NCBI GenBank assembly: GCA_016713825.1
Contig: JADJOJ010000008.1
Coordinates: 189,408 to 253,407 of the forward strand
Length of the DNA stretch: 64,000 bases
Direction: 5' to 3'
DNA from: Candidatus Leptofilum gracile
GTDB taxonomy: Bacteria > Chloroflexota > Anaerolineae > Promineifilales > Promineifilaceae
Part shown: positions 8,105 through 16,610 of the stretch, piece by piece
Numbering within the stretch: position 1 is the stretch's first letter
Layout of the letters: the number at the start of each line of letters is the position of its first letter
Notes under the pieces: model-generated
The model's input: only the letters and a program-made list of their open reading frames with translations
Databases searched by the model: none
What the model was told of the DNA's origin: nothing
Translations under genes and position numbers: made by a program

Positions 8105-9187
8105 CTACAGATCACCCGCGATGTAAGCCTCAGTCAATTTGCGTGCCTCATCGTCGGTGAACTGTTCTGGCGGCGTCTTCATGAAGTAAGACGACGGCGC
8201 AATCAGCGGGCCGCCGATATTGCGATCCAGAGCCAGCTTGGCGCAGCGCACGGCATCAATCATCACCCCAGCCGAGTTGGGCGAATCCCATACTTCCAGC
8301 TTGAGCTCCAAATTGAGCGGCACGTTGCCGAAGGCGCGGCCTTCCATGCGGATGTGGCACCATTTGCGATCGGTGAGCCAGGGCACGTAATCACTGGGGC
8401 CAACGTGCACGTTTTCTTCGCCCAGGTCGTAAGGGAGCTGGCTGGTAACAGCACCGGTTTTGGAAATTTTCTTGGATTCCAGCCGTTCCCGTTCCAGCAT
8501 GTTGTAGAAATCCATATTGCCACCAAAGTTGAGCTGGTAGGTGCGGTCTAGATGAATGCCGCGATCCTTGAACAAATTGGTCAGTACGCGGTGGGTGATG
8601 GTAGCCCCTACCTGGCTCTTGATGTCGTCGCCGACGATGGGCAGACCGCGCTCGGCAAAGCGCTTGCTCCAATATTCCGAACTGGCAATAAAGACCGGGA
8701 TGCCATTGACAAAAGCACAGCCTGCATCCAGCGCCTGCTCCACATACCATTTGGTGGCCATCTCGGAGCCAACCGGCATGAAGTTCACAATCACATCCGT
8801 CTTGGTATCTTTCAAAATTTTGACAATGTTGTCGGTTGGCCCAGGCGCTTTGGTAACCTTTGTTTTGACGTATTTGCCCAATCCGTCGTGGGTCATGCCG
8901 CGCGAAACGGGAACGTTTAAATTTGGCACTTCAGCAAATTTGATGGTGTTGTTGGGCTCGGCCCAAATGGCTTCGCTGAGGTCTTTGCCCACTTTACCTT
9001 CCACCACGTCAAAGGCGGCCGAAAATTCAATGTCGCGTACGTGGTAGCCACCAACCGTGGCGTGCATAAGTCCAGGAATTTCGGCGTCATCCGCCGCGTC
9101 TTTGTAATATTGGACGCCTTGCACCAGCGAGCTGGCACAGTTGCCAACGCCGATGATGGCTACGCGTACTTTTTTTCTTTCTGACAT
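8105..9187 (-). CDS. ino1: Myo-inositol-1-phosphate synthase
   Basis: 360 residues, the usual size of the short bacterial/archaeal enzyme. RVAIIGVGNCASSLVQG is the NAD-binding loop; KSQVGATITHR and NFGGNMDFYNM are hallmark segments of the active-site half. It converts glucose-6-phosphate to inositol-1-phosphate for inositol lipids or inositol solutes. AGGAG lies before the start. No copy of ACGGCCGT occurs in it. It is separated by a hairpin from the TIM-barrel gene upstream. Confidence 0.93.
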   Translation of the reverse strand: MSERKKVRVAIIGVGNCASSLVQGVQYYKDAADDAEIPGLMHATVGGYHVRDIEFSAAFDVVEGKVGKDLSEAIWAEPNNTIKFAEVPNLNVPVSRGMTHDGLGKYVKTKVTKAPGPTDNIVKILKDTKTDVIVNFMPVGSEMATKWYVEQALDAGCAFVNGIPVFIASSEYWSKRFAERGLPIVGDDIKSQVGATITHRVLTNLFKDRGIHLDRTYQLNFGGNMDFYNMLERERLESKKISKTGAVTSQLPYDLGEENVHVGPSDYVPWLTDRKWCHIRMEGRAFGNVPLNLELKLEVWDSPNSAGVMIDAVRCAKLALDRNIGGPLIAPSSYFMKTPPEQFTDDEARKLTEAYIAGDL

Positions 9188-9206
9188 AATTTCTCCTAAA
9201 TATTGC

Positions 9207-9242
9207 TAGAAGTTCAACTTCTTAGAGAAGTTGAACTTCTTT
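9207..9242. terminator. Hairpin of repeated AGAAGTTCAACTT family
   Basis: AGAAGTTCAACTTCT and AGAAGTTGAACTTCT form a 15-bp stem, with TTTTT on the plus strand side. The same arms occur after rho (20983-21015), 11.8 kb away. It lies between the TIM-barrel gene and ino1. Confidence 0.6.
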
Positions 9243-9296
9243 TTAATAATTGTTACAGGTTTTTTTTATATTTCCAACGGCCGATTATACCTCAAA

Positions 9297-10103
9297 TCAG
9301 AACCAGCTGCGGGAAATTTTGAGGTATTCAAGAACGTGAGTTCGGCCGTTTTCCCCTACCCCTGTGCCAAACGGATCGCCGCTTTCGGGCAGGCATTCCA
9401 AAATGATGGGCACCTCGGGCACGGCTTCCAGCGCCCAGAGGTGCAGGCCCAATTTCAGGTGGCCGTGGCCAATGGCCTGGCGGTTGGAATCGGCCATGTA
9501 GAAGAGGGCGAGCTTGTCACCAGCGGTGCGCATGGTGGCGGCGGCGTCTTGCTCTTCGAGGTTCATGTGGTAGGCGCTGAGGGTGAGGCTGAGATTGGGC
9601 TGGTTGAGGCGGTTGAGCAGGGCCAGGGTTTCGGCCGTTTTTGTGCACAAAAAGCTCTCGTACCGGTTCACCACCTCTACCGCCAGCCGGATATTGCGCC
9701 CGGCAGCGAAGGTGGCCAGGTGGGAAACGGCCGTTTCCCACACCCCCATCTCCTCTTCCTTGCTGCTGATTGGCCGAATGCGCCCCGGCAGGTTGCGCAG
9801 GGTGACGACGGGGGCTTGCAGGGTGACGGCCGTTTCTATCACCTCTTCCACGTGGGCGATGGCGGTTTGGCGAACGGCCGTATCGGGATGAGCCAAATCC
9901 ACCGGGCTGGGCGTAACGGCAAAGCAAGAGAGCTCATTATCCTGCAAAGTCTGAGCCGCCCTGGCCACTGTTTCTATCTGCGCAAACGGCAACACAACAC
10001 CGTCATACTTCAGATTGGCTACCAGCGGCGCAGATTCTGCCAGAGGCATCTGGCCCAGGGTCCAGAGTGCAACGCCCAACTTGGGGCGGGAGAAAATTTC
10101 CAT
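9297..10103 (-). CDS. Sugar phosphate isomerase/epimerase-like TIM-barrel protein
   Basis: 268 residues from the ATG at 10103, preceded by AAAAGGA. The pattern fits the AP-endonuclease-2 / xylose-isomerase-like barrel: LGVALWTLGQMPL at the first strand, RLAVEVVNRYESFL in the middle with a likely metal Glu, SAYHMNLEEQD with a metal His, and ADSNRQAIGHGHL near the end. Many members act on sugars or inositol, and the next gene downstream is ino1, which makes a link to inositol metabolism plausible but unproven. Confidence 0.72.
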   Translation of the reverse strand: MEIFSRPKLGVALWTLGQMPLAESAPLVANLKYDGVVLPFAQIETVARAAQTLQDNELSCFAVTPSPVDLAHPDTAVRQTAIAHVEEVIETAVTLQAPVVTLRNLPGRIRPISSKEEEMGVWETAVSHLATFAAGRNIRLAVEVVNRYESFLCTKTAETLALLNRLNQPNLSLTLSAYHMNLEEQDAAATMRTAGDKLALFYMADSNRQAIGHGHLKLGLHLWALEAVPEVPIILECLPESGDPFGTGVGENGRTHVLEYLKISRSWF

Positions 10104-10243
10104 TGTCAATCCTTTTAAAAGGTTTATCCACAGATTTCGGAGGAGACAAAGATTTTTTTTCCAAAAAACCCTCAAACCTTGGGACTTGACTGTCCCCTGA
10201 TTGCCCTGATTCAAGGGATTAAAAATCAGGTGAACCAGGACAA

Positions 10244-13171
10244 TCAGCGTTCTATTCGTGAATCCAGCCGCCGCATGATGAGCAGCGCTGCACCCAACAG
10301 CAAAAGCAGGATGAGGCCAACGGCCGTCATCAACCAGCCCAACTGAAAGCTGCGCGGGGCGAAGGTGAACACGACCTCATGATCACCGGCTGGCAGCAAC
10401 ACACCCCGGAACAGACCATCCGCCTGAAGCAGTTCGGCGGGTGCGCCATCGACAATTACCTGCCAGCCGGGGTAAAAAGCGTCGGTGAGCAGGAGCAGTT
10501 GGGGCTGGCTGCTGCGGGTTTGCACGATAACCTGCTCCGGCGCGTAGTGCGTAATGACCGCGCTGGCGCTGGGGTCTGTGGCCCCTGCCTGATTTTCGCC
10601 ATTGCCGAGCAGAACGGCCGTTTCTCTCACCAAAAATTCAGGTTGCTGGAGGGTTTGCAGGACGGCCGTTTCGTCCGGCTGCCACACCCAATTCGAGAGC
10701 AAAAAGGCACGCGGCAGCACGTCCAGATTCTCGTAGATTTTCACGTCGCCAGAATGGATGAGGCGGTAATTGCCCAGCACCAGCGGCTGAAAAGTATCTT
10801 CAATTTCATTGATGAGCGTCGCCCCAAAAATGTGCCACATTCCTTGGGCTGGCGCGTGCAAAACCAGCCTGACGGGCACGGCCTCGTCGGCCAGCTGCCG
10901 CAGCGTAACGGAAGCAGGCCACCCGGCACGCACCACGCCGCTGGCAACAGCAAAGGCGGGCAGTTCCCAGCGATCGCCTGCTTCGGTTTCCACTTCTACC
11001 CAGCCTGGCTCCCCTTCGGAAATGAAAGCCAGTGCGGTGGCGGTAAAGGTAGGCGTGTAGGCGATTTCCAGCGACTCGCCCGGCCCCAGCGTGATGGGGA
11101 ATTCCAGGTCGAAAAAGGCAGTTGTGCCCAAGCTTACTTCTTGCCAGACATCCCCCACTTTGTCGGTGATGAGGTAGCGGCTGTTGGTGAGGTCTAGCCA
11201 GGTGTCGGGGGGAACGGCCGTTAAATGCTCACGAAGACGGCCGTCTGTCGTCCGGGTTCCTTCCGGCAACACAAGCTGCACAAATTGGCTATACGAATTT
11301 AGCGGCAAAATACCGCCGTCAAAACCATCCACCGCCGCCAAACCAAAGCTCAGCGGCAGATTGGGGCCGATGATCTCCTTTTGCTTGATGGCGATGGTGT
11401 AATCGTACTGCGCCTCCGGCGAAAGCTGGTCGCCGTAAATCGTGTCAATTTCCGCCTGGTCGCCCACGTCAAAAAAGATGTCGGACAAGCTCAAAAATCG
11501 ATCCGGCGGTGCCTGGCAATCAGCGTCGTTTGGGTACGGATTTTCGGCCATCAAGCGGGCCAGCGGCGGCCGCAAATCAAAGTACGCTTCGGGCGTAGTG
11601 AGATTGTTGTAGGGATGGGTGCGCGTGCCCCAAAAAAGCAGCGCCGCCATCAGCGGCAGCAGCAGCCAGGGGGAGGCGGGCTGACGCACTTCCAGCTTGA
11701 AGCGGAAGCGATTTTGCGGCGCGTAGGCCACTCGCTGCCCCAAAATGAGGCCAAACAGCAGCGCCAATTCCAGCAGCCAGAGCAGCAGCGTGCCGGGGCC
11801 AGCCGCTTCAAACGGGGCTTCGGGGCCGGTCGGTAGGAACATCGCGCCGATTGGGGCCAGGGCATTCCAGGCAATGAGGCCAACCATCAGCCAGACGGCG
11901 TAGCGAAACGGCCGTTCCAGATGCCACAAATTTTCTTTCGCCCGCAGGGGCAGATTGCGCCAATCCCGCTGCCGCACCAGCCAGCGATCCAGCACCATTT
12001 GCCAACCCAGCCCGGCCAGCAGGGCCACGCCCAGGGCGTACACCGCCAGCCAGCGGGCGGGCACGCGGAACAGATCGAAGCCGGGCAGGCGGGCCAGCAG
12101 CCAGTTGAGCGGGTTAAAAATGCCCAGCGCCAGCAGCAAGCCCAGCAAAACGAGGGCGATGGTGGGCAGGACGCCGCGCCACTGCCGCCACTGCCACGCC
12201 GCCAAAAAGGCGAGCAGCAGCGCCGTCAGCGGCAAAATGGCGACGTATTCGGTAAAGAGAGATTGGCCGTAGGCGGGCAGCAGCGCCCGGTTGAGCAGCA
12301 GCGGGTGCAGCGAAAAGGAGAGCACTTCGTTGGGGGTCAGCCCGCCCTGTCGGCTGGATTGCTGGATCAGTTCAAAAGTGGGGAGGAGCTGAACGGCCGT
12401 TAGCAGCAGCGCCACGCCGCCACCCATCAGCAGCACCAGCGGCAGCCGCCGGTAAAATCTGCGCCACTGGAACGACAGCCCCAGCCCGTGCGGCGAATTG
12501 CGCAGCAGCCATGTTTCCAGCCAATGCGCCGCGCCCCAGGTGACGAGCATGACGCCAGTGATGAAGCTGGTTTGGGTGTGCCCGGCCAGCAGCTGCAGGC
12601 TAAACAGCAGGGCAAAACCAAACGCCCCCTGCCCCACCAGCACCCAGCGGTTGCCCAACCGGCTGCGAAACACGCGGGCGGCGACCCACAAAAACCAGGG
12701 CATCCAGGCCAGCCCTTGCAGCTGGTTGATGTGCTCCACCTGGGCGGTGAGATAGCCACCGAGGGCGAAGAGAACGGCCGTTACCAATCCCCCCCAGCGC
12801 CCCAGGCCCAGCGTTTGCCGTCCGGCCAAATAGGCTCCCACCCCGGCGATGAGCAGATGCAGCAAAATCGAGGCGCTGACGGCGTAGGGGGTGGGCAGCA
12901 GCAGCCAGACGGGCCAGTTGAGCGGGTAAAAGAAGCCGACCTGGCTGTTGGCCAAAAAGGGTGCGCCCATGAACAGGTGGGGATTCCAGAGGGGGATACG
13001 GCCGTTGCGCAGTGCCTCGGCAGCGGCGTCCCAATATGGGTAAAAGTAGAGGAAGGTATCGCCCCGGGCCAAAATGAGGTTGCTGAAGGCCATCTTGTTG
13101 AAAAAGATGGCCAGCAGCACCGGCAGCCACACCAGCGGCGGCAGTCGCTTGATTCGCTCAAGCCAGGTCAT
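10244..13171 (-). CDS. YfhO-family polytopic membrane protein
   Basis: 975 residues. About twelve hydrophobic helices fill residues 15-480 and a last one lies near 950; between them is a large extracytoplasmic region. The stretch LTDAFYPGWQVIVDG and PAGDHEVVFTFAPRSF are typical of YfhO proteins, which modify cell-wall polymers with sugars and resemble GT-C glycosyltransferases. The DPxxY-like region HPHLFMGAPFLANSQVGFFYP follows the first helix. It overlaps the GT39 gene upstream by 4 bp (ATGA), so both are co-translated. Eight to nine copies of ACGGCCGT lie in it. Confidence 0.82.
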   Translation of the reverse strand: MTWLERIKRLPPLVWLPVLLAIFFNKMAFSNLILARGDTFLYFYPYWDAAAEALRNGRIPLWNPHLFMGAPFLANSQVGFFYPLNWPVWLLLPTPYAVSASILLHLLIAGVGAYLAGRQTLGLGRWGGLVTAVLFALGGYLTAQVEHINQLQGLAWMPWFLWVAARVFRSRLGNRWVLVGQGAFGFALLFSLQLLAGHTQTSFITGVMLVTWGAAHWLETWLLRNSPHGLGLSFQWRRFYRRLPLVLLMGGGVALLLTAVQLLPTFELIQQSSRQGGLTPNEVLSFSLHPLLLNRALLPAYGQSLFTEYVAILPLTALLLAFLAAWQWRQWRGVLPTIALVLLGLLLALGIFNPLNWLLARLPGFDLFRVPARWLAVYALGVALLAGLGWQMVLDRWLVRQRDWRNLPLRAKENLWHLERPFRYAVWLMVGLIAWNALAPIGAMFLPTGPEAPFEAAGPGTLLLWLLELALLFGLILGQRVAYAPQNRFRFKLEVRQPASPWLLLPLMAALLFWGTRTHPYNNLTTPEAYFDLRPPLARLMAENPYPNDADCQAPPDRFLSLSDIFFDVGDQAEIDTIYGDQLSPEAQYDYTIAIKQKEIIGPNLPLSFGLAAVDGFDGGILPLNSYSQFVQLVLPEGTRTTDGRLREHLTAVPPDTWLDLTNSRYLITDKVGDVWQEVSLGTTAFFDLEFPITLGPGESLEIAYTPTFTATALAFISEGEPGWVEVETEAGDRWELPAFAVASGVVRAGWPASVTLRQLADEAVPVRLVLHAPAQGMWHIFGATLINEIEDTFQPLVLGNYRLIHSGDVKIYENLDVLPRAFLLSNWVWQPDETAVLQTLQQPEFLVRETAVLLGNGENQAGATDPSASAVITHYAPEQVIVQTRSSQPQLLLLTDAFYPGWQVIVDGAPAELLQADGLFRGVLLPAGDHEVVFTFAPRSFQLGWLMTAVGLILLLLLGAALLIMRRLDSRIER

Positions 13172-14823
13172 GCCACCACCCCAATATTAACCGCAGAGGG
13201 CGCGGAGAACGCAGAGATTTTTTGGTTATTTCTCTGCCAGGCATCAACTTGAAACGGGGAGGCTAACGGCTCTAAATATTCTGAATCAACAGATTTCACA
13301 GATTGTCCAGATTTTTTTATCTGTGAAATCTGTGTAATCTGTGGATTAATTTCATACAAAATAATCTGGTTGGATTGGGCAACGGCCGTTAGCGTAAAGC
13401 CGGCTTCTTGCACGGTGCGGATGATGGGTTGGGCAACGGCCGTATTGGGCAAAGCCAGATAACGCGGTGAACCATCCTGGCCCAAGGCGGCCAAATCGGT
13501 GGCGAGGGCGGCAGCGTGGGGGAACCAGCTGACGAAGACGCGCTTGTCGAACAGGTGGTAGCGCCATTGCCAGCTGAACCAATGGTCGTAGAGGACGGTG
13601 CCGTAGGGGGCGTCGGCCAGGGCAGCGGCGATGTCGGCCGCGCCTTGGTCGGATTGGGGGGAGCTGCCGAGGGGGGTACGGCCGTTCCGCGCCGCCCAGG
13701 AGGCTGAAAGCAACACGAGCCCCAACAAAATAATCGAGCCCCACCTAAGTGCCAGGCACGGGGCGCGGAAGTTTTGGTTAACCAGGATCGTTTGCCCCGT
13801 GCCTGGCACTTTCACTTTTAGTTGAGCGTAAGCGCGGGCCAGCAAAATCGCCAGGAGGGGCAGCAGGGGCAGCAGGTAACGGTCCCAGACGGGAATGGCG
13901 AACAGCCAGTGGCAGAGGCCGTAAGCCAGGATAAAAATTAGAAAAAGGCGGTCAAAATTTTTGACGCAAAGGCGCGAAGTGGGGGCAGGGGCAAAGGGGG
14001 CGGTTTGTCTTCGGAGATGTTGCGCTGTAGCCCAAAGCATGGCCGGGATGAGTAGGAAGAAAATGAGGGGGGAAACGGCCGTTTGCCATAAATCCACCCA
14101 GCTCCAAAACCTCGGCCAAAGTTCCCAGGAATGGCTGAGGCGGACGCCGCCAAAGTTGCCAATCTGAGTTTGCCAGAGGTGGAAACGGCCGTTGCGGGCC
14201 AATTCCCAGGCGAACAAAGCCAACAGCGGCGGCAGCAATCCGGCCAGCCAACGGCCCCATCTGGCCAGCCGCCAGCCAAAAATCCAGCCCAGGCCAAGCA
14301 GCAGCGGCAGAAACAAAATTGCCTGGTATTTGGTGAGCAGCGCCAGGCCGAACAGAATGCCCGACCAGCCGGGTTTTGGGAAAGTGACGGCCGTAAATGC
14401 AGCAATCAGTAGGCCAGTGAGCAGTGGATCGGTAAAGGCGGTGGGGCTGAATTGGATGGTGAGGGGGAACAGGGCGACGAGGGCGGCGGCGAGGACGGCC
14501 GTTTCTGCCTGACGATACAGTCTCCACACCCAAACCCCGATGAGCGGCACGAGCAACATCGAGGCAATCCAGCCGGGCCAGCGGGCGGCAAATTCTACGG
14601 GGCCAAACAGCGGGTAAAAGAGCGCTTGCAGGTAAAAGAGCAGCGGCGGCTTGTCGATGGGCTGCATGGCCAAAAGCGGATCGCGCCAGATGGCAATCTC
14701 CCGTGCCCAGGTGGCAAACAGCGCCTCATCTGCCTGAAAGCTGTTGGCAAACAGACCGGGGGCACGGAGAACGGCCGTTAGCCCGGTGACCAGCAGGAGG
14801 GGGAGCTTGGGGAAACGAGACAT
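13168..14823 (-). CDS. GT39/PMT-type membrane glycosyltransferase
   Basis: 551 residues. FQADEALFATWAREIA near residue 30 has the acidic D-E pair of GT-C enzymes and IDKPPLLFYLQALFYP follows, as in ArnT-like dolichol- or polyprenol-sugar transferases. Around ten helices follow. The last ~60 residues (EINPQITQISQIKKSG onward) are encoded by the same CAGATT and CGCAGAG word repeats found between genes, so the tail probably arose by repeat DNA moving the stop codon. It overlaps the YfhO gene by 4 bp. Confidence 0.85.
   Translation of the reverse strand: MSRFPKLPLLLVTGLTAVLRAPGLFANSFQADEALFATWAREIAIWRDPLLAMQPIDKPPLLFYLQALFYPLFGPVEFAARWPGWIASMLLVPLIGVWVWRLYRQAETAVLAAALVALFPLTIQFSPTAFTDPLLTGLLIAAFTAVTFPKPGWSGILFGLALLTKYQAILFLPLLLGLGWIFGWRLARWGRWLAGLLPPLLALFAWELARNGRFHLWQTQIGNFGGVRLSHSWELWPRFWSWVDLWQTAVSPLIFFLLIPAMLWATAQHLRRQTAPFAPAPTSRLCVKNFDRLFLIFILAYGLCHWLFAIPVWDRYLLPLLPLLAILLARAYAQLKVKVPGTGQTILVNQNFRAPCLALRWGSIILLGLVLLSASWAARNGRTPLGSSPQSDQGAADIAAALADAPYGTVLYDHWFSWQWRYHLFDKRVFVSWFPHAAALATDLAALGQDGSPRYLALPNTAVAQPIIRTVQEAGFTLTAVAQSNQIILYEINPQITQISQIKKSGQSVKSVDSEYLEPLASPFQVDAWQRNNQKISAFSAPSAVNIGVVA
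13184..13350. repeat. Word repeats inside the 3' end of the GT39 gene
   Basis: CCGCAGAGGGCGCGGAGAACGCAGAG at the left and an inverted CAACAGATTTCACAGATT / AATCTGTGTAATCTGTGG pair at the right. These are two of the intergenic repeat families, here translated. Confidence 0.65.
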
Positions 14824-14825
14824 TG

Positions 14826-14910
14826 CTGCGCATGACGGTAAACGGTAATCGGTGGTCGGTAATCGGTGAATTGCCTACCGATTACGGTTTACGGATTACC
14901 GATTACGGGT
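14826..14910. repeat. Intergenic GGTAATCGG word repeat
   Basis: GGTAAACGGTAATCGGTGG, GGTAATCGG and the inverse ACCGATTACGG, TACGGATTACCGATTACGG form a long imperfect hairpin between the GT39 and GT2 genes. A sister array lies at 18602-18672. Confidence 0.6.
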
Positions 14911-15599
14911 CAGTCCACAAACCGGTACTTCAACAGGTAATACAGCGCTTTCGGCCCTTCGATCCATGGGTTGAGCTTTTTGCCCTCCTCAAATTCACGG
15001 CCGTTGTAAGAGATGGGCACTTCGTAGATGCGGTGGCCGCGCTTGAGCACTTTGGAGGTGATTTCTGGCTCAAACTCGAAGCCGCGCGAGCGCAGGGGAA
15101 TGTCACGGATGACGTCGGCGCGGAACACTTTGTAGCACGTTTCCATGTCCGACAAAATGGTGTTGTAGACGATGTTGGTGATGAGCGTCAACAGCTTGTT
15201 GCCCACCATGTGCCAAAAGAACATCGTTTTGGTTGGCCCACCACGAAAACGAGAGCCGTAGACAACGGCCGTTTTCCCTTCCACAATCGGCCGAATCAAC
15301 GCCGGATAATCGCGGGGGTCGTACTCTAAATCGGCATCCTGAATGAGAAAAATATCCCCCGTGGCATGGCTGAAGCCGGTGCGGACGGCCGCACCTTTGC
15401 CCTGGTTTTTCTCGTGCAGGTACACTTTGATTGAATCGTTTAGGGCGGCAACGGCCGTATACAGCTCCCGCGTGCCGTCCGTAGAGCCATCGTCTATCAG
15501 AATAATCTCATCGGCCAGTTCCACAGCCAACACCGCCTTCACCGACGCTTCCAACGTTTCCCGCTCGTTATAAACAGGCATAATGACAGATAATTTCAC
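14910..15599 (-). CDS. Family 2 glycosyltransferase, DPMS-like
   Basis: 229 residues. The GT-A fold is plain: SVIMPVYNERETLEA at the start, EIILIDDGSTDGT with the nucleotide-binding Asp, QDADLEYDP as the DXD motif, and RGFEFEPEI / YEVPISYNGREFEEGKK later. It has no C-terminal helices, as in soluble dolichol-phosphate-mannose synthases. It likely loads a sugar onto a polyprenol phosphate that the adjacent GT39 and YfhO-type proteins use outside the cell. The order of genes supports this. Confidence 0.9.
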   Translation of the reverse strand: MKLSVIMPVYNERETLEASVKAVLAVELADEIILIDDGSTDGTRELYTAVAALNDSIKVYLHEKNQGKGAAVRTGFSHATGDIFLIQDADLEYDPRDYPALIRPIVEGKTAVVYGSRFRGGPTKTMFFWHMVGNKLLTLITNIVYNTILSDMETCYKVFRADVIRDIPLRSRGFEFEPEITSKVLKRGHRIYEVPISYNGREFEEGKKLNPWIEGPKALYYLLKYRFVD

Positions 15600-15645
15600 A
15601 GAATCCTCTTCCTAACCTGGTCAAACCAGAAACTAACAAGATTTT

Positions 15646-15705
15646 TATCAACAGATTTGGCAGATTTAGCAGATTCAATCTTTTTAATCTGCGAAATCTT
15701 TGATT
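15646..15705. repeat. Intergenic CAGATT word repeat
   Basis: ATCAACAGATTTGGCAGATTTAGCAGATTC facing AATCTGCGAAATCT; an imperfect inverted array in the divergent gap between GT2 and the HAD gene. Confidence 0.6.
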
Positions 15706-15803
15706 TTGCCTATGCCGAGGCGAGCCAATTGTATAACAACCCCGCCGCAGATGCCCATTCGACTCGTCTACCCAACCCCGACGCATCCGCTATAATCAAG
15801 CCT

Positions 15804-16610
15804 ATGAACCAGATTAAGAACCTCATTTTAGACATGGACGGCGTGCTGTGGCGGGGCGATGAGCCAATGCCTGGCCTGGCCGAGTTTTTCGAGACGATGC
15901 AATCCAAGGGCATTGGCGTGGTGATGGCCACCAACAATGCCTCCAAAACGCCGCAGCAGTACGTGGCCAAACTGGCCAAGTTTGGCGTCACCGTCAGCGA
16001 AGGGCAAATTTTCACCTCGGCGGAAGCGACGGGGGATTATTTGCAGCGCACTTACGAACCGGGCGTGAAGGCGTTTGTGGTGGGGGATGTGGGACTGGTA
16101 ACGGCCGTTCAATCCCGCAATTTCCAGTTATTGAGTGTGGAAGAGGTGATGGGGGGAGAAACGGCCGTGTTCGTCGTCGCTGGCTTTAATCCCAACGCCA
16201 CCTACCCGCAGCTGGCCGCTGGTGCCCTGCTCATCCACAAAGGCGCACAGTTCATCGGCACCAACCCGGACCTCACCTTTCCCAGTGAGTACGGCCCCCT
16301 GCCCGGCGCAGGCTCCTTCCTCGCTTTTTTGCAAGCCGCCACCGGCGTAGAACCCGTGGTCATTGGCAAACCCGGCCCGCTCATCTTCCAGATGGCCATG
16401 CAAAAGCTGGGCGGCACGCCACAAAACACCGCCATGGTCGGCGACCGCCTGGAAACGGACATCGCGGGCGGCAAAGCGGCGGGCATCCAAACCATCCTCG
16501 TCCTATCCGGCATCAGCCAGCGCCACGACGTCGCCCAAGCCAACGGCCTCCAGCCTGATTTCATCTTTGCGGATATTCAAGAAATTGCTACCCAAATTGC
16601 CAATGGATGA
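15804..16610 (+). CDS. HAD-IIA phosphatase (NagD / p-nitrophenyl phosphatase-like)
   Basis: 268 residues. DMDGVLWRGDEPMPG holds the nucleophile Asp and acid Asp, ATNNASKTP motif II, and MVGDRLETDIAGGKAAG motif IV. The class IIA cap (GFNPNATYPQLAAGALL to GKPGP) lies between them. It dephosphorylates small sugar or glycolate phosphates. TATAAT lies 7 bases before this ATG and no ribosome site is seen, so the mRNA may be leaderless. A longer in-frame reading runs into the CAGATT repeat and is rejected. Overlaps the next gene by 8 bp. Confidence 0.88.
   Translation: MNQIKNLILDMDGVLWRGDEPMPGLAEFFETMQSKGIGVVMATNNASKTPQQYVAKLAKFGVTVSEGQIFTSAEATGDYLQRTYEPGVKAFVVGDVGLVTAVQSRNFQLLSVEEVMGGETAVFVVAGFNPNATYPQLAAGALLIHKGAQFIGTNPDLTFPSEYGPLPGAGSFLAFLQAATGVEPVVIGKPGPLIFQMAMQKLGGTPQNTAMVGDRLETDIAGGKAAGIQTILVLSGISQRHDVAQANGLQPDFIFADIQEIATQIANG

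Noticed and set aside
8079..8108. Palindrome over the ino1 stop as an intrinsic terminator
   Set aside because: No T-run follows it on either strand and the stem is decayed; kept only as a repeat relative.
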